A stretch of 64,000 nucleotides of DNA from Alcanivorax sp. (GTDB lineage: Bacteria; Pseudomonadota; Gammaproteobacteria; Pseudomonadales; Alcanivoracaceae): contig JAKUPL010000009.1 in assembly GCA_022449455.1 (NCBI GenBank), positions 112,406-176,405 on the forward strand, written 5' to 3'. A model generated the notes under the pieces. It did no database searches, had not been told where the DNA came from, and saw nothing but the letters and a program-made list of their open reading frames with translations. The translations under genes were made by a program, and so were the position numbers. Shown one piece after another: positions 50,385-62,000 of the stretch (position 1 is the stretch's first letter; every line of letters starts with the position of its first letter).

Positions 50385-51691
50385 CGCTGTTGGCCTTTGT
50401 CGTCACCATCGTGGTCATCGTGGCGTTCCATGAGTGGGGCCACTTTCTGGCCATGCGCGCCTTTGGCGTGCGCGTGCTCACCTTCTCCGTGGGCTTCGGC
50501 CCGCGTCTGGCGCGCTTCACCGACAAAAAAGGCACCGACTGGGTGATCAGCGCGATCCCCCTGGGTGGCTTCGTCAAGCCGCTGGACCGGCGCGACGGCG
50601 AGCTGCCGCCGGACGCCCGCGAGGACGAGGAATTTTCCGGCAAGCCGGCCTGGCAGCGGGTGATCACCTACGCCGCCGGTCCGGTGTTCAACTTTATTCT
50701 GGCGTTCCTGATCTACTGGCTGCTGATGATGTCCGTGGGCCAGCGCGACAGCCTGGCGGTGATTGGCCAGCCGGCGGACGCGTCGCCCGCCGCCGAGGCG
50801 GGTTTCCAGGCCGGCGACCGCTGGCTGGCGGTGGACGGCCGCGAGGTGGAAGGCTGGCAGGACGTGATCAGCGCGCTGGTGTTGCACCTGGGCGAGGACG
50901 CCCCGGTGCCGGTGAAGGTGCGCGAGGCGGACGGCGACATCGCCACCCGGCCGCTGGACATGGGCCGCTGGTCCGCCGAGCCGGACCAGTCGCCGCTCAC
51001 CGTGCTGGGTCTGCGCCCGGCGGTGCAGATCGGTCGTATCGCCGAGGACAGCGGGGCGGTGCGCTCCGGGGTCCGGGTCGGCGATCTGGTGCTGACCACC
51101 AACGGCCAGCCTGTGGAAGGCTGGGGCGCCTGGCGTGAGCTGCTGCAGAACAGCGCCGGCCAGGCACTGCCGGCCACCGTGCTGCGCGATGGCCGGGTGC
51201 TGGACCTGACCCTGTATCCACAGCCGGTGGACTATCAGGGCACCACGGTGGGCCAGCTGGGCGTGGGCCCCGGCGGCCTGGTGGAACACACCTACGCGCC
51301 GGCCCAGGCGGTGGGCGCCGCCGCCGACCGGTTCGGCCAGCAGGTGAACGTTATCTGGGCCAGCGTGGTCAAGCTCTTCACCGGTCACTTGCCGCTGGAC
51401 AGTCTCGGCGGCCCGGTGACCATTGCCCAGGTGGCGGGAGAAAGCGCCGCCGTGGGTTTTGCCAGCTTCCTGATGTTGCTGGCCTACCTGAGCATCACGC
51501 TCGGGATCATCAATTTGCTGCCCGTGCCCATGCTGGACGGTGGCTGGATACTCTTCGGCATCATTGAAATGATTCGCGGGCGCAGCCTGCCTGAGCGGTT
51601 TTTGACCACCGCGCAGGGCGTGGGGCTGACGCTGGTGGTCAGTTTCATGTTGTTGGCCATCTATAACGACCTGGTGCGACAGTTTTCATGA
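50378..51691 (+). CDS. rseP: Site-2 zinc protease RseP (MucP)
   Basis: Intramembrane metalloprotease that cuts RseA/MucA to release sigma-E/AlgU and clears signal-peptide remnants. The 437-residue membrane protein has HEWGHF in the first helix (His18/Glu19/His22), two PDZ domains (about 110-290), and the third metal ligand region [10 protein letters not shown] near the C-terminus. ATG 50378 follows AAGGAG with five-base spacing; the GTG six bases earlier would overlap that box. It overlaps dxr by 7 bases and bamA by 4. Confidence 0.96.
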
Positions 51692-54060
51692 ATTTCGCCG
51701 CAAACACCTCCCTGAGACGCCTGCTGGGCGCCACCCTGGTTATCGTCTGTTTCTGTATCTTCTTTCCGGCCCAGGCCCAGACCGAGGCCGGCCTGCCGTT
51801 CAAGGTCCGCGACATCCGTGTCGAGGGGCTGCAGCGGCTGCCGGTGGAGCGGGTCTACGCGGCCCTGCCGATCCAGGCCGGTGACACCATCGACCAGGCG
51901 GCGGTGCGCGAGGCGGTCAAACGCCTGTTCGCCACCGGCAACTACGAAAACGTGCAACTGGGTCGGGATGGCAACGACCTGGTGGTGGTGGTGGCCGAGA
52001 GGCCGAGCGTTGCCCGCATCGAGCTGGAGGGCAACAAGTCCATCGAGGAAGAAGACCTGCGCAAGGGCCTGACCCAGGCCGGCCTGGCCGAGGGCGAGGT
52101 GTTCCAGCGCTCCACCCTGGAGGCGATCTCCGGGGAACTGGAGCGCCAGTACATCGCCCAGGGGCGCTACGGCGCCGACATCGAAACCGAGGTGACGCCG
52201 CTGCCGCGTAACCGGGTGGCCCTGAAAATCACCATCTACGAGGGCAAGGCGGCGCGCATCAGCGACATCAACATCGTCGGCAACACCCTGTTCAGCGACG
52301 AGGAACTGCTGGACGGTTTCGAGCTGAGCCCGTCCCACTTCTGGTCGTTCATCAAGGGCGACGACAAGTATTCCCGCCAGCGCCTGGCCGGTGACCTGGA
52401 GCGCCTGCGGTCCTATTACCTGGACCGGGGTTATATCAATTTCTCCATTGAATCGACCCAGGTGTCGGTGACCCCGGACCGGGAGCGCGTGCTGATCACC
52501 GTCAACGTGGCCGAGGGCGAGCAGTTCCGCGTCAACGATGTGCAGCTGTCCGGCGATCTGGTGGTCGACGAGAAGGAGCTGAAGCCGCTGGTGGTGATCC
52601 AGAAAGGCCAGGTGTTCAGCCAGCAGCTGGTCACCTACACCAGCGACCTGATCAAGCGCCGCCTCGGCAACGAGGGCTACACCTTCGCCGAGGTGCGTGG
52701 CGTGGAGCAGGAAACCGGCGACGGCGACACCGTGGACGTGACCTTCTACGTGGACCCGGGCCGTCGCGTGTACGTGAACCGCATCGGTTTCAGCGGCAAC
52801 ATCAAGACCGAGGACGAAGTACTGCGCCGCGAGCTGCGCCAGTTCGAGGACGCGCCGGCCAACACCTCGCTGATCGACCTGTCCCGCGAGCGTCTGCAGC
52901 GGCTCGGCTACTTCTCCACCGTGGAAGCGGACACCGACCGGGTGCCCGGTGCCGACGATCTGGTCGACGTGAACTATGACGTGCAGGAGCAGCCGTCCGG
53001 TTCCATCGGCGCCAACGTGGGCTATTCCGACGCCTCCGGCGTGATCTTCGGCGCCAACATCAGCCAGAACAACTTCCGGGGCAACGGCAACCGGGTATCG
53101 TTCTCCCTGAGCCGCAGCGACATCCGTGATTCCTACAGCTTCTCGCACTACAACCCGTACTACACGCTGGACGGCGTGAGCCGTGGGTTCAGCCTGTTCT
53201 ATTCGAAGATCGACTTCGACGAAACCCGGCTGTCCTCCTACGCGGCGGACCGCGCCGGCGGCAACGTGACCTTCGGTTACCCGATCTCCGAGTACACCCG
53301 GCTGAACTTCGGCGCTGGCGTGGAGCAGACCAAGGTGCAGCGCGGCGATTACATCGCCGTGGCCATCGACGACTTCCTGGAGCGGGAAGGGGAGAAGTTC
53401 AACGAATTCAAACTGAACGCCTCGCTGCGCACCAGCACCCTGAACCGGGGCATCCTGCCCGACCGCGGCTGGGCCAGCACCTTCCGGCTGGAAGCGGCGG
53501 TGCCGGGCTCCGACTACCTGTTCTACAAGGCCAGTTGGGAAGGGGAAAAATACTTCCCGATCACCAACAATTGGACCGTGCGCACCCGCGGTAACGTGGG
53601 TTACGGCGACGGCTACGGCGACGACCAGGGGCTGCCGTTCTTCGAGGCCTACTACGGCGGCGGCATCGGCTCGGTGCGCGGTTACGAGTCGCGCTCCCTG
53701 GGCCCGCGTTCACCGGCGCGCTACTACGTCAACGAAGGCGTCAACGATCCCGATCCGGACCCGATCGGTGGTAACCTGCTCACCGAAGCCAGCCTGGAGC
53801 TGATCTTCCCGACCCCGTTCGCGGCGGAATCGCGCAGCGTGCGCACCTTCCTGTTCGTGGACGCGGGCAATGTGTTCGAAACCAAGTTCGACAACGGGCT
53901 CGACGAGTTCGACACCCACGAACTGCGTGCTTCCGCCGGTATCGGCCTGAGCTGGCTGACCGCCATCGGTCCGCTGAGTTTCAACCTGGCCACGCCGCTC
54001 AACGACCAGTCCGGCGATGACACGGAAGTGTTCCAGTTCTCCCTGGGGCAAACCTTTTAG
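51688..54060 (+). CDS. bamA: Outer-membrane protein assembly factor BamA
   Basis: Core of the BAM complex, inserting beta-barrels into the outer membrane. The 790-residue protein has a signal peptide ending AQAQ (about 30), five POTRA domains (about 32-430; for example FKVRDIRVEGLQRLPVERVY) and a C-terminal 16-strand barrel with the loop-6 VRGY motif (GSVRGYESRSLGPR) and a final Phe (QFSLGQTF) as expected for BAM substrates. It overlaps rseP by 4 bases and is followed 9 bases later by skp. Confidence 0.97.
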   Translation: MNFAANTSLRRLLGATLVIVCFCIFFPAQAQTEAGLPFKVRDIRVEGLQRLPVERVYAALPIQAGDTIDQAAVREAVKRLFATGNYENVQLGRDGNDLVVVVAERPSVARIELEGNKSIEEEDLRKGLTQAGLAEGEVFQRSTLEAISGELERQYIAQGRYGADIETEVTPLPRNRVALKITIYEGKAARISDINIVGNTLFSDEELLDGFELSPSHFWSFIKGDDKYSRQRLAGDLERLRSYYLDRGYINFSIESTQVSVTPDRERVLITVNVAEGEQFRVNDVQLSGDLVVDEKELKPLVVIQKGQVFSQQLVTYTSDLIKRRLGNEGYTFAEVRGVEQETGDGDTVDVTFYVDPGRRVYVNRIGFSGNIKTEDEVLRRELRQFEDAPANTSLIDLSRERLQRLGYFSTVEADTDRVPGADDLVDVNYDVQEQPSGSIGANVGYSDASGVIFGANISQNNFRGNGNRVSFSLSRSDIRDSYSFSHYNPYYTLDGVSRGFSLFYSKIDFDETRLSSYAADRAGGNVTFGYPISEYTRLNFGAGVEQTKVQRGDYIAVAIDDFLEREGEKFNEFKLNASLRTSTLNRGILPDRGWASTFRLEAAVPGSDYLFYKASWEGEKYFPITNNWTVRTRGNVGYGDGYGDDQGLPFFEAYYGGGIGSVRGYESRSLGPRSPARYYVNEGVNDPDPDPIGGNLLTEASLELIFPTPFAAESRSVRTFLFVDAGNVFETKFDNGLDEFDTHELRASAGIGLSWLTAIGPLSFNLATPLNDQSGDDTEVFQFSLGQTF

Positions 54061-54069
54061 GAGTGAATG

Positions 54070-54564
54070 ATGAAAAAAATATTGCTTGCCGCTTTGCTGA
54101 TCGTTCCCGCCCTGGCCGCCGCCGAACAACGGATCGGCGTGGTCGATCCGATCGGCGCCCTGCAACAGGCTGACGAATTCCAGGACCGTTTCGGCAAACT
54201 GGAATCCTCCCTCAAGGACGAGCAGTCCCGCCTCGACCGCCTCGGCGGCGAAGTGGAAAAGCTGCGCGGTCGCCTGGAAAAAGAGGGCATGACCATGAGC
54301 GAGGATGAGCGTCAGGACCTGCAGACCCAGGGTCAGCAGAAGATGATCGAGCTGCAGAACCTGCGCCAGTCCGCCCAGCGCAAACTGAACAAGGGCCAAC
54401 AGGAAATCCTGGAAGTGATGGAGCCCAAGCTCAAGCAGGCGGTGGAAACCGTGGCCGAGCGGGAAAACCTGGATGTGGTGATGAACGCCCAGGCGGTGGT
54501 GTACGTGCAGTCCAACATGGACATCACCGACGCGGTCACCCAGCAACTGAATAAAATGAAGTAA
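54070..54564 (+). CDS. skp: Periplasmic chaperone Skp (OmpH family)
   Basis: Carries unfolded outer-membrane proteins to BamA. The 164-residue protein has a signal peptide (MKKILLAALLIVPALAAA) then the long charged helices EQSRLDRLGGEVEKLRGRLEKEGMTMSEDERQDLQTQGQQKMIE and the Skp core IGVVDPIGALQQADEF. ATG 54070 is preferred over 54067 because AGGAG lies six bases before it. It sits right after bamA, as in most relatives. Confidence 0.95.
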   Translation: MKKILLAALLIVPALAAAEQRIGVVDPIGALQQADEFQDRFGKLESSLKDEQSRLDRLGGEVEKLRGRLEKEGMTMSEDERQDLQTQGQQKMIELQNLRQSAQRKLNKGQQEILEVMEPKLKQAVETVAERENLDVVMNAQAVVYVQSNMDITDAVTQQLNKMK

Positions 54565-54568
54565 TCCG

Positions 54569-55585
54569 ATGTCGGTGACTCTGGCTTTTCTCGCCGAGGA
54601 ACTGGGCGCCGAACTGCACGGCCCGGGCGATCTGACGGTCACCGGGCTCGGCACTCTGGCCTCCGCCCGCGGCGACCAGCTCAGCTTTCTGGCCAATCCG
54701 CGCTACCGCTCGCAGCTGGAAACCACCGGCGCGGCGGCGGTGCTGCTGCGCGCCGACCAGCTCGAGCATTGCCCGGTGGCGGCGCTGGTGGTGGCGGACC
54801 CGTACATGGCCTACGCCCGCATCAGCCGGCATTTCGACACCGCCCCGGCGCCGACGCCGGGGGTGCACCCTTCGGCGGTGGTGGACCCGTCGGCGCGGGT
54901 GCCCGCGTCCGCCAGCGTCGGGCCCAACGTGGTGATCGACGCGCAGGTGGTGATCGGAGAGGGCGTGGTGATCGGCGCCAACACGGTGATCGGCGCCCGC
55001 AGTGAGATCGGCGACGGCTGTCATCTCTGGCCAAATGTTACAATTTACCATGGTGTCGCCATCGGGCCGCGCTCTATCATACACGCCCATTGCGTGCTGG
55101 GCGCCGACGGCTTCGGCTTCGCGCCCGGTGCCGACGGCTGGACCAAGATCGCCCAGGTGGGTGGGGTTCGCATCGGTGCTGACGTGGAAATCGGCGCCGG
55201 CACCACCGTGGACCGGGGCGCCATCGACGACACCGTGATCGGCAATGGCGTGATTCTGGACAATCAGATCCAGGTGGCCCACAACGTGGTGATCGGCGAT
55301 CACACCGCCATCGCTGGCAAGGTGGGCATCGCCGGCAGCACGCGCATCGGCGCCCAGTGCCTGATCGGCGGCGCCGCCGGCCTCTCCGGTCACCTGGAAA
55401 TCTGCGACCGGGTTCAGATTCTGGGCATGTCCCTGGTCTCCCGGTCGATCACCGAGCCGGGCACTTACGGTTCCGCGCTTCCGGTGGACAAGCAGGACCG
55501 CTATCGTCGTAACGTGGCCCGATTCCGGCATCTGGACGAACTGCACCGTCGGGTGCGTAAACTGGAGCGCGACGCCGGCGAATAG
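54569..55585 (+). CDS. lpxD: UDP-3-O-(3-hydroxyacyl)glucosamine N-acyltransferase LpxD
   Basis: Third step of lipid A synthesis: adds an R-3-hydroxyacyl chain from acyl-ACP. The 338-residue protein has the N-terminal uridine-binding domain ([30 protein letters not shown]) and the left-handed beta helix ([24 protein letters not shown]) with the catalytic His238 in [15 protein letters not shown], matching His239 of E. coli. ATG 54569 lies 4 bases after skp. Followed by fabZ and lpxA. Confidence 0.97.
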   Translation: MSVTLAFLAEELGAELHGPGDLTVTGLGTLASARGDQLSFLANPRYRSQLETTGAAAVLLRADQLEHCPVAALVVADPYMAYARISRHFDTAPAPTPGVHPSAVVDPSARVPASASVGPNVVIDAQVVIGEGVVIGANTVIGARSEIGDGCHLWPNVTIYHGVAIGPRSIIHAHCVLGADGFGFAPGADGWTKIAQVGGVRIGADVEIGAGTTVDRGAIDDTVIGNGVILDNQIQVAHNVVIGDHTAIAGKVGIAGSTRIGAQCLIGGAAGLSGHLEICDRVQILGMSLVSRSITEPGTYGSALPVDKQDRYRRNVARFRHLDELHRRVRKLERDAGE

Positions 55586-55622
55586 CGTCGCGCACGCTCC
55601 TGTCTTTGGTTGGATAAAGAAC

Positions 55623-56060
55623 ATGATGGACATTCATGAGGTGAGGGAATACCTGCCTCACCGCTATCCCTTTTTGCTGGTCGACCGCGTGGTTTCCGTG
55701 GAGCCGGGCAAGCGTATCGAGGCGTACAAGAACGTCTCCATCAACGAGCCGTTCTTCAACGGGCACTTCCCCCAGGAACCGATCATGCCCGGCGTGCTGA
55801 TCATCGAAGCGCTGGCCCAGGCCTCCGGCATTCTCGGCTTCGTCACCGAGAACAAACGCCCGGCGGATGGCTTCATCTATCTGCTGGTGGGCACCGACAA
55901 GGCGCGCTTCAAACGCCAGGTGGTGCCCGGCGATCGCCTGATGCTGCACTCCGAGTGGCTCACCCATCGCCGCAACATCGCCAAGTTTTCCTGCCACGCG
56001 GAAGTGGACGGCAAGCTGGTGGCGGCCTGTGACCTGCTGGTGGCCGAACAGCGAGTGTAG
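55623..56060 (+). CDS. fabZ: 3-hydroxyacyl-ACP dehydratase FabZ
   Basis: Dehydrates 3-hydroxyacyl-ACP in fatty-acid elongation. The 145-residue hot-dog protein has [37 protein letters not shown] with catalytic His48 and Glu62. Two tandem ATGs (55623, 55626) are possible. Its TAG stop (56058-56060) lies at the very edge of the palindromic element that separates it from lpxA. Confidence 0.97.
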   Translation: MMDIHEVREYLPHRYPFLLVDRVVSVEPGKRIEAYKNVSINEPFFNGHFPQEPIMPGVLIIEALAQASGILGFVTENKRPADGFIYLLVGTDKARFKRQVVPGDRLMLHSEWLTHRRNIAKFSCHAEVDGKLVAACDLLVAEQRV

Positions 56061-56326
56061 GGCCTGCTCACCCTATGGCGGCAGGCCCTGTTGCGCCCCA
56101 AAACGTGCCAATCTAGGCATGAGGAGTGAAGTTTGGTGCTTCCAAATGAACGACGAATAACGAAGAGTGGCACGTTTTGGGGCGCAACCCGAAGGGCTGG
56201 GTCCCTTTTTCCGTCCAGCTGCGTTGTCGGTCGCTCACATGGCGCTACCATGCTACGCTCCCTCCGCCTTGCCGGACGAAAAAATGAACACCAGCAGGGC
56301 CTGCCGCCATAGGGTGAGCAGGCCCT
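56059..56326. repeat. 268-bp nested inverted-repeat element between fabZ and lpxA
   Basis: Outer arms 56059-56090 and 56295-56326 are perfect 32-bp inverted repeats. Each arm is itself a hairpin (AGGGCCTGC ... GCAGGCCCT). Inner arms 56091-56110 (TTGCGCCCCAAAACGTGCCA) and 56168-56187 are perfect 20-bp inverted repeats. Between inner right and outer right lies a third imperfect palindrome (TTTTTCCGTCC ... GGACGAAAAAA, with CATGG-CGCTA-CCATG inside). No protein is encoded. It looks like a composite palindromic or miniature mobile element, or a structured RNA, inserted in the lpx operon. Confidence 0.75.
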
Positions 56327-56415
56327 GCCCCCAGGCCGTCGCGAGGCGCGTCGGCCCCGGGGTATACTCGTCGCCTTTCCATCCTCATTCGCAACGCCAG
56401 GGCGGAACCCCGACC

Positions 56416-57186
56416 ATGATTCATCCCACAGCCATCATCGACCCCAAAGCGGAACTGGCCGGCGACGTGGAAGTCGGTCCCTATTCCGTGATCGGCGCCC
56501 ATGTGACCATCGGCGCGGGCACCGTGATCGGGCCGCACGTGGTGATCCAGGGGCCCACCTCCATCGGCCGCAACAACCGCATCTTCCAGTTCGCCTCGGT
56601 GGGCGAGGAATGCCAGGACAAGAAGTACCGCGGTGAACCCACGCGCCTGGAAATCGGCGATAACAACGTGATCCGTGAGCACTGCACCCTGCACCGGGGC
56701 ACCGTGCAGGACGAGGGCATCACCAGCCTGGGCGACAACAATCTGCTGATGGCCACCGTGCACGTGGCCCACGATTGCCGCATCGGCAGCGACAACATCA
56801 TCGCCAACACCACCGGCATCGCCGGCCACGTGAAAATCGGCGACGGCGTGATCCTGGGCGGCATGACCGGCATTCATCAGTTTTGCCGCATCGGCTCCTT
56901 CGCCATGACCGCCGGCTGCAGTCTGGTGCTCAAGGACATTCCCGCCTACGTGATGGTGGGCGGCAACCCGGCCTCGGCGCGCAGCATGAACTTCGAGGGC
57001 ATGCGCCGGCGCGGTTGGGACGCGGACGTGATCGCCACCCTGCGGCGCGCCTACAAAACCGTCTACCGCCGTGGTCTGACCCTGGAGCAGGCCATCGCCG
57101 AGCTGGCCCCCCAGCAGGACGGCTGCCCGCCGCTGGCCCTGTTCCTGGATTCCCTGCGCGCCTCGGAGCGCGGCATCACCCGCTGA
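56416..57186 (+). CDS. lpxA: Acyl-ACP:UDP-GlcNAc O-acyltransferase LpxA
   Basis: First step of lipid A synthesis. The 256-residue left-handed beta-helix protein begins MIHPTAIIDPKAELAGDVEVGPYSVIG and has LLMATVHVAHDCRIG with catalytic His119 (E. coli His125) and GGMTGIHQFCRIG. The frame is open upstream through the palindromic element but the family start is ATG 56416. The Shine-Dalgarno is weak (GGCGGA). A -10-like TATACT at 56363-56368 suggests lpxA may have its own promoter now that the element separates it from fabZ. Confidence 0.96.
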   Translation: MIHPTAIIDPKAELAGDVEVGPYSVIGAHVTIGAGTVIGPHVVIQGPTSIGRNNRIFQFASVGEECQDKKYRGEPTRLEIGDNNVIREHCTLHRGTVQDEGITSLGDNNLLMATVHVAHDCRIGSDNIIANTTGIAGHVKIGDGVILGGMTGIHQFCRIGSFAMTAGCSLVLKDIPAYVMVGGNPASARSMNFEGMRRRGWDADVIATLRRAYKTVYRRGLTLEQAIAELAPQQDGCPPLALFLDSLRASERGITR

Positions 57187-57196
57187 GGTATCCGCC

Positions 57197-58351
57197 ATGG
57201 ATGCCCCCGACGCCCCCCTGATTGCCCTGATCGCCGGTGAAGCCTCCGGCGATCTGCTGGGCGCCGGTCTGATCGAGGCGCTGCGCCGCCGCTGGCCGGC
57301 GGCCCGCTTTATCGGCGTGGGCGGCGAACGGATGGCCGCCGCCGGCCAGCACAGCCTGTTTCCCATGGAAAAACTGTCGGTGATGGGCATCACCGAGGTG
57401 ATCGGCCATCTGCCGGAATTGTTCCGGCTGCGCCGGCAACTGGTGGACGATCTGCTGGCGCGGCGCCCGGCGGTGGTGATCACCATCGATTCCCCGGATT
57501 TCACCCTGGGCGTGGCCAAACGGGTCCACGCCGCCGGTCTCAAGACGGTGCATTATGTGAGCCCGTCGGTGTGGGCCTGGCGCCAGGGGCGGGTCAAGGG
57601 CATCCGCCGGGACGTGGACCTGATGCTGACCCTGTTCCCCTTCGAGGCCCGCTTCTACGAACAGCACGGCGTGCCGGTGGCGTTCGTCGGCCACCCGCTG
57701 GCGGACATGATCGACCTGGAGGTGGACACGGCGGCGGCGCGGCGCGCCCTGGGACTGGTGGAAGAGGGCCGCATTCTGGCGGTGCTGCCCGGCAGCCGGG
57801 GTGGCGAAGTGGGGCAGCTGATGCCCGACTTCACCGACGCCATGATCCGGCTGCACCGGCGCTATCCGGCGCTGCGCTTCGTGATCCCCGCCGCCAATGG
57901 CGCCCGCCGGGTCCAGATCGACGCCGCCCTGGCCGGTACCGACCTGCCGGTGACGGTGGTGGACGGCCAGGGCCGCACGGTGATGGCCGCCGCCGACGCG
58001 GTGATGATGGCTTCCGGCACCGCCACCCTGGAGGGGCTGCTGCTGAAGAAGCCCATGGTGGTGGGCTACCGGCTTGGTGCCGTGACCTTCGCCATTGTCT
58101 CGCGGCTGGTGAAAAGCGACTATGTGGCCTTGCCCAATCTGCTGTGCCGCAAGCCGCTGGTGCCGGAACTGGTGCAGAAGGACCTGAGTGGCGCCGCCCT
58201 GGCGGATGCCGTGGCCGTCTGGCTGGATGATCCGGATGGGGTGGCGCGTTTGAAGGACGATTTCACCCGGGTCCACGAACAACTGCGCGGTGGCGCCAGC
58301 GAGAAAGCCGCCACGGCGGTGGCGGCGCTGCTCGAGGAGACGCCCCGATGA
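57197..58351 (+). CDS. lpxB: Lipid-A-disaccharide synthase LpxB
   Basis: Joins two lipid A precursors. The 384-residue GT-B glycosyltransferase begins with [36 protein letters not shown] and has [27 protein letters not shown] and [22 protein letters not shown], all diagnostic. ATG 57197 has GAGGT upstream. The stop overlaps the rnhB ATG by 4 bases. Ordered lpxD-fabZ-lpxA-lpxB as in Pseudomonas. Confidence 0.97.
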   Translation: MDAPDAPLIALIAGEASGDLLGAGLIEALRRRWPAARFIGVGGERMAAAGQHSLFPMEKLSVMGITEVIGHLPELFRLRRQLVDDLLARRPAVVITIDSPDFTLGVAKRVHAAGLKTVHYVSPSVWAWRQGRVKGIRRDVDLMLTLFPFEARFYEQHGVPVAFVGHPLADMIDLEVDTAAARRALGLVEEGRILAVLPGSRGGEVGQLMPDFTDAMIRLHRRYPALRFVIPAANGARRVQIDAALAGTDLPVTVVDGQGRTVMAAADAVMMASGTATLEGLLLKKPMVVGYRLGAVTFAIVSRLVKSDYVALPNLLCRKPLVPELVQKDLSGAALADAVAVWLDDPDGVARLKDDFTRVHEQLRGGASEKAATAVAALLEETPR

Positions 58352-59028
58352 GCCGTCCCTTTGCCGACCCGTTCGCCGAGTACCATCTGCCCGAGCCGTT
58401 CCGGCCCAGCGCCTTCGCCTGGCGCGCCGGCATGCAACTGGCCGGCGTCGACGAGGTGGGCCGTGGCCCGCTGGTGGGCGCGGTGGTCACCGCCGCCGTG
58501 GTGCTGGACCCGGCGCGGCCCATCGACGGCCTGGCGGATTCCAAGAAGCTCACGCCGGCCCGCCGTGAGCGGCTGGCGGAGGCGATCCGCGAGCGCGCCC
58601 TGGGTTGGGCCCTGGGCCGCGCCGAGCACCACGAGATCGACCAATTGAATATTTACCATGCCACCCATCTGGCCATGGTGCGCGCGGTGGAAGCCCTGGC
58701 CACCCGGGTGGACGCGGTGCTGGTGGACGGCAACCGCAGCCCGCTGTTCGCCTGCCCGGCGGAGGCGGTGGTCAAGGGCGACGGCCGGGTGCCGGCCATC
58801 GCCGCCGCCTCGATCCTGGCCAAGGTGGCCCGCGACGCGGAAATGGTGGCGTTGCACCGGCGCTATCCCGGCTACGGTTTCGACCGCCACAAGGGCTATC
58901 CCACCGCGCAGCACCTGTCGGCCCTGCGCGAGCACGGCCCTCTTGCCGAGCACCGGCGCTCGTTCGCGCCGGTGGCGGCCTGTTTCGACGACATTCACCC
59001 CACAGCCCGGGAGCCCGGCTTTGACTGA
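58348..59028 (+). CDS. rnhB: Ribonuclease HII
   Basis: Cleaves RNA in RNA-DNA hybrids, including single ribonucleotides in DNA. The 226-residue protein has the catalytic [14 protein letters not shown] (Asp35, Glu36), [14 protein letters not shown] and VLVDGN with [13 protein letters not shown]. About 25 residues at the N-terminus ([20 protein letters not shown]) are extra compared with E. coli (198). It overlaps lpxB by 4 and dnaE by 8 bases. Confidence 0.95.
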   Translation: MSRPFADPFAEYHLPEPFRPSAFAWRAGMQLAGVDEVGRGPLVGAVVTAAVVLDPARPIDGLADSKKLTPARRERLAEAIRERALGWALGRAEHHEIDQLNIYHATHLAMVRAVEALATRVDAVLVDGNRSPLFACPAEAVVKGDGRVPAIAAASILAKVARDAEMVALHRRYPGYGFDRHKGYPTAQHLSALREHGPLAEHRRSFAPVAACFDDIHPTAREPGFD

Positions 59029-62000
59029 ACCCCGCTTCGTCCATCTGCGCCTACACACCGATTACTCCCTGGTGGATGGGGTGGTGCGCGTCAAGGAGCT
59101 GATCAAGGCCTGTGGCGCCCAGCGCATGCCGGCGGTGGCGGTCACCGACGAGAACAATTTGTTCGCCCTGATCAAGTTCTACTCCGGCGCCATGAACGCG
59201 GGCCTCAAGCCGATCATGGGCGCCGACCTGTGGGTGCAGGCCGACGACCCGGAGGACGAGCCCTGCTACGTCTGTTGCCTGGTGCAGAACGAAGAGGGCT
59301 ACCGCAACCTGACCCTGCTGATCAGCCGCGCCTGGCAGAGCAATCAGCACCGTGGGCGGGCGCTGATCCGCCGGGAATGGCTGGTGGAACTCAACGAAGG
59401 GCTGATTCTGCTGTCCGGCGCCCGGGTCGGCGACGTGGGAAGGCTGTTGCTGGCCGGCAAGACCGATCAGGCCCGGGAACGGGCGGTGGATTATCAGCGC
59501 GCTTTCGGCGACCGGTTCTACCTGGAAGTGCAACGCACCGAGCGGCCCGGCGACGAGGATTGCCTGCACGCCAGCGTGGCGCTGGCGGCGGAACTGGGGC
59601 TGCCGGTGGTGGCCACCAACGACGTGCGCTTTATCCGCCCGGAGGACTTCGAGGCCCACGAGGCACGGGTCTGCATCCACGACGGCAACGCCCTGGACGA
59701 CCCGCGCCGCCCCCGCAAGTACTCCGAGCAGCAGTACCTGAAAAGCGAGGAGGAGATGGCGGCGTTGTTTTCCGATCTCCCCGAGGCGCTGGAAAACAGC
59801 GTGGAGATCGCCCGCCGCTGCACCCTGGACATCCGCCTCGGCGAGAACTTCCTGCCGGAGTTCCCGATCCCCGAAGGGCTGACCATCGAGGAATACTTCG
59901 GCAAGGTCTCCCGGGAAGGCCTGGAGGAGCGCCTGGCGGTGCTGCTGGATCGCGCCGCCCCGGACTACGACGCCAAACGCGAGCCCTACGACCGGCGCCT
60001 GCAGTTCGAACTCGACATCATCAATCAGATGGGTTTTCCCGGTTACTTCCTGATCGTGGCGGACTTTATTCAGTGGGGTAAGCAGCACGAAGTGCCGGTG
60101 GGCCCGGGTCGGGGTTCCGGTGCCGGCTCCCTGGTGGCCTATGCCCTCGGCATCACCGACCTGGACCCGATTGAATACGACCTGCTGTTCGAGCGCTTCC
60201 TCAACCCGGAACGGGTGTCCATGCCCGACTTCGACGTGGACTTCTGCATGGAGAAGCGCGACCGGGTGATCAATTACGTGGCCGACAAGTACGGCCGCGA
60301 CGCGGTGAGCCAGATCATCACCTTCGGCACCATGGCCGCCAAGGCGGTGGTGCGCGACGTGGCGCGGGTGCAGGGCAAGCCCTATGGCATGGCCGACCGC
60401 CTCTCCAAGATGATTCCCGGCACCCCGGGCATGACCCTGGCCAAGGCCCTGGAGCAGGAAGACAACCTGCGCGAATTCCTGGAGGACGACGGCAACCCGG
60501 ACAAGGAAGCGGTCAACGAGATCATGGAGATGGCCTTCAAGCTGGAGGGCCTGACCCGTAACGTGGGCAAGCACGCCGGTGGCGTGGTGATCGCGCCGGG
60601 CAAGCTCACCGACTTCGCGCCGCTGCACTGCGACGAGGAAGGCGACAACCTGGTCACCCAGTACGACAAGGACGATGTGGAGGCCGCCGGCCTGGTGAAG
60701 TTCGACTTCCTGGGTCTGAAGACGCTGACCATCATCGACTGGGCGGTGAAGGCCGCCAACGTACGTCGCGGGCGGGAAGGGGAGGGCCCGCTGGAGATCG
60801 AGCGCATCCCGCTGGACGACAAGCCCAGCTTCGATCTGCTCAAGAAGGGCGACACCACCGCCGTGTTCCAGCTGGAAAGCCAGGGCATGAAGGAGCTGAT
60901 CAAGAAGCTCAAGCCCGACGTGTTCGAGGACATCATCGCACTGGTGGCGCTGTACCGGCCGGGGCCGCTGGAATCCGGCATGGTGGACAACTTCATCAAC
61001 CGTAAGCACGGCCGTGAGCCGCTGGCCTACCCGGACCCGCAGTACCAGCACGAATGGCTGGAGCCGATCCTCAAGCCCACCTACGGGGTGATCCTGTACC
61101 AGGAACAGGTGATGCAGATCGCCCAGGTGCTGGCCGGCTACACCCTGGGTGGCGCGGACATGCTGCGCCGCGCCATGGGCAAGAAAAAGCCGGAGGAGAT
61201 GGCCAAGCAGCGCGAAATCTTCGAGTCCGGCGCCAAGGACAAGGGCATCGACCCGGACCTGGCGATGAAGATCTTCGACCTGGTGGAGAAGTTCGCCGGC
61301 TACGGCTTCAACAAGTCCCACTCCGCCGCCTACGCCCTGGTGGCCTACCAGACCGCCTGGCTCAAGGCCCATTACCCGGCGGAATTCATGGCCGCGGTGA
61401 TCTCCGCGGATATGCAGAACACCGACAAGGTGGTGACCTTCATCGACGAGGCCAAGTCCATGGGTCTCAAGGTGCTGCCGCCGGACGTGAACTCCTGTGG
61501 CTACCGCTTCACGGTGAACCCGGAGGGCGACATCGTCTACGGTCTGGGCGCCATCAAGGGCCTGGGCGAGGGCCCCATCGATGCCATCGTCACCGCCCGG
61601 GGCGACAGCGGTGGTGAGGCCGGCGCATCCGGCGAGAAGGCCTTCGAGGACCTGTTCGATTTCTGCCGTCGCATCGACCTGAAGAAGATCAACAAGCGCT
61701 CCCTGGAGGCCCTGGTGCGCGCCGGCGCCCTGGACAAGCTGGGGCCGAACCAGCACTTCAACGACCGCGCCGTGTTGATGGCCACCCTGCCGGACGCCAT
61801 CGCCGCCGCCGAGCAGGACGCCCGCAACGAGGCCGCCGGCATGATGGATCTGTTCGGGGGCGGCGGCGACGACCACAGCGCCACCACCGAAGTGGCCTGG
61901 AAGCCGGCCCGGGACTGGAACGACGAGATCCGCCTCAACGGCGAGCGCGACACTCTGGGCCTGTTCCTCACCGGCCACCCCATCGACCAGTTCGAGAGTG

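Noticed and set aside
56059..56326. Integron attC site or gene cassette
   Set aside because: No GTTRRRY/RYYYAAC core pairs at the ends, no cassette gene and no integrase nearby.
56167..56415. Upstream in-frame extension of lpxA through the palindromic element
   Set aside because: LpxA homologues start at MIHPTAIID; the extension encodes repeat DNA.
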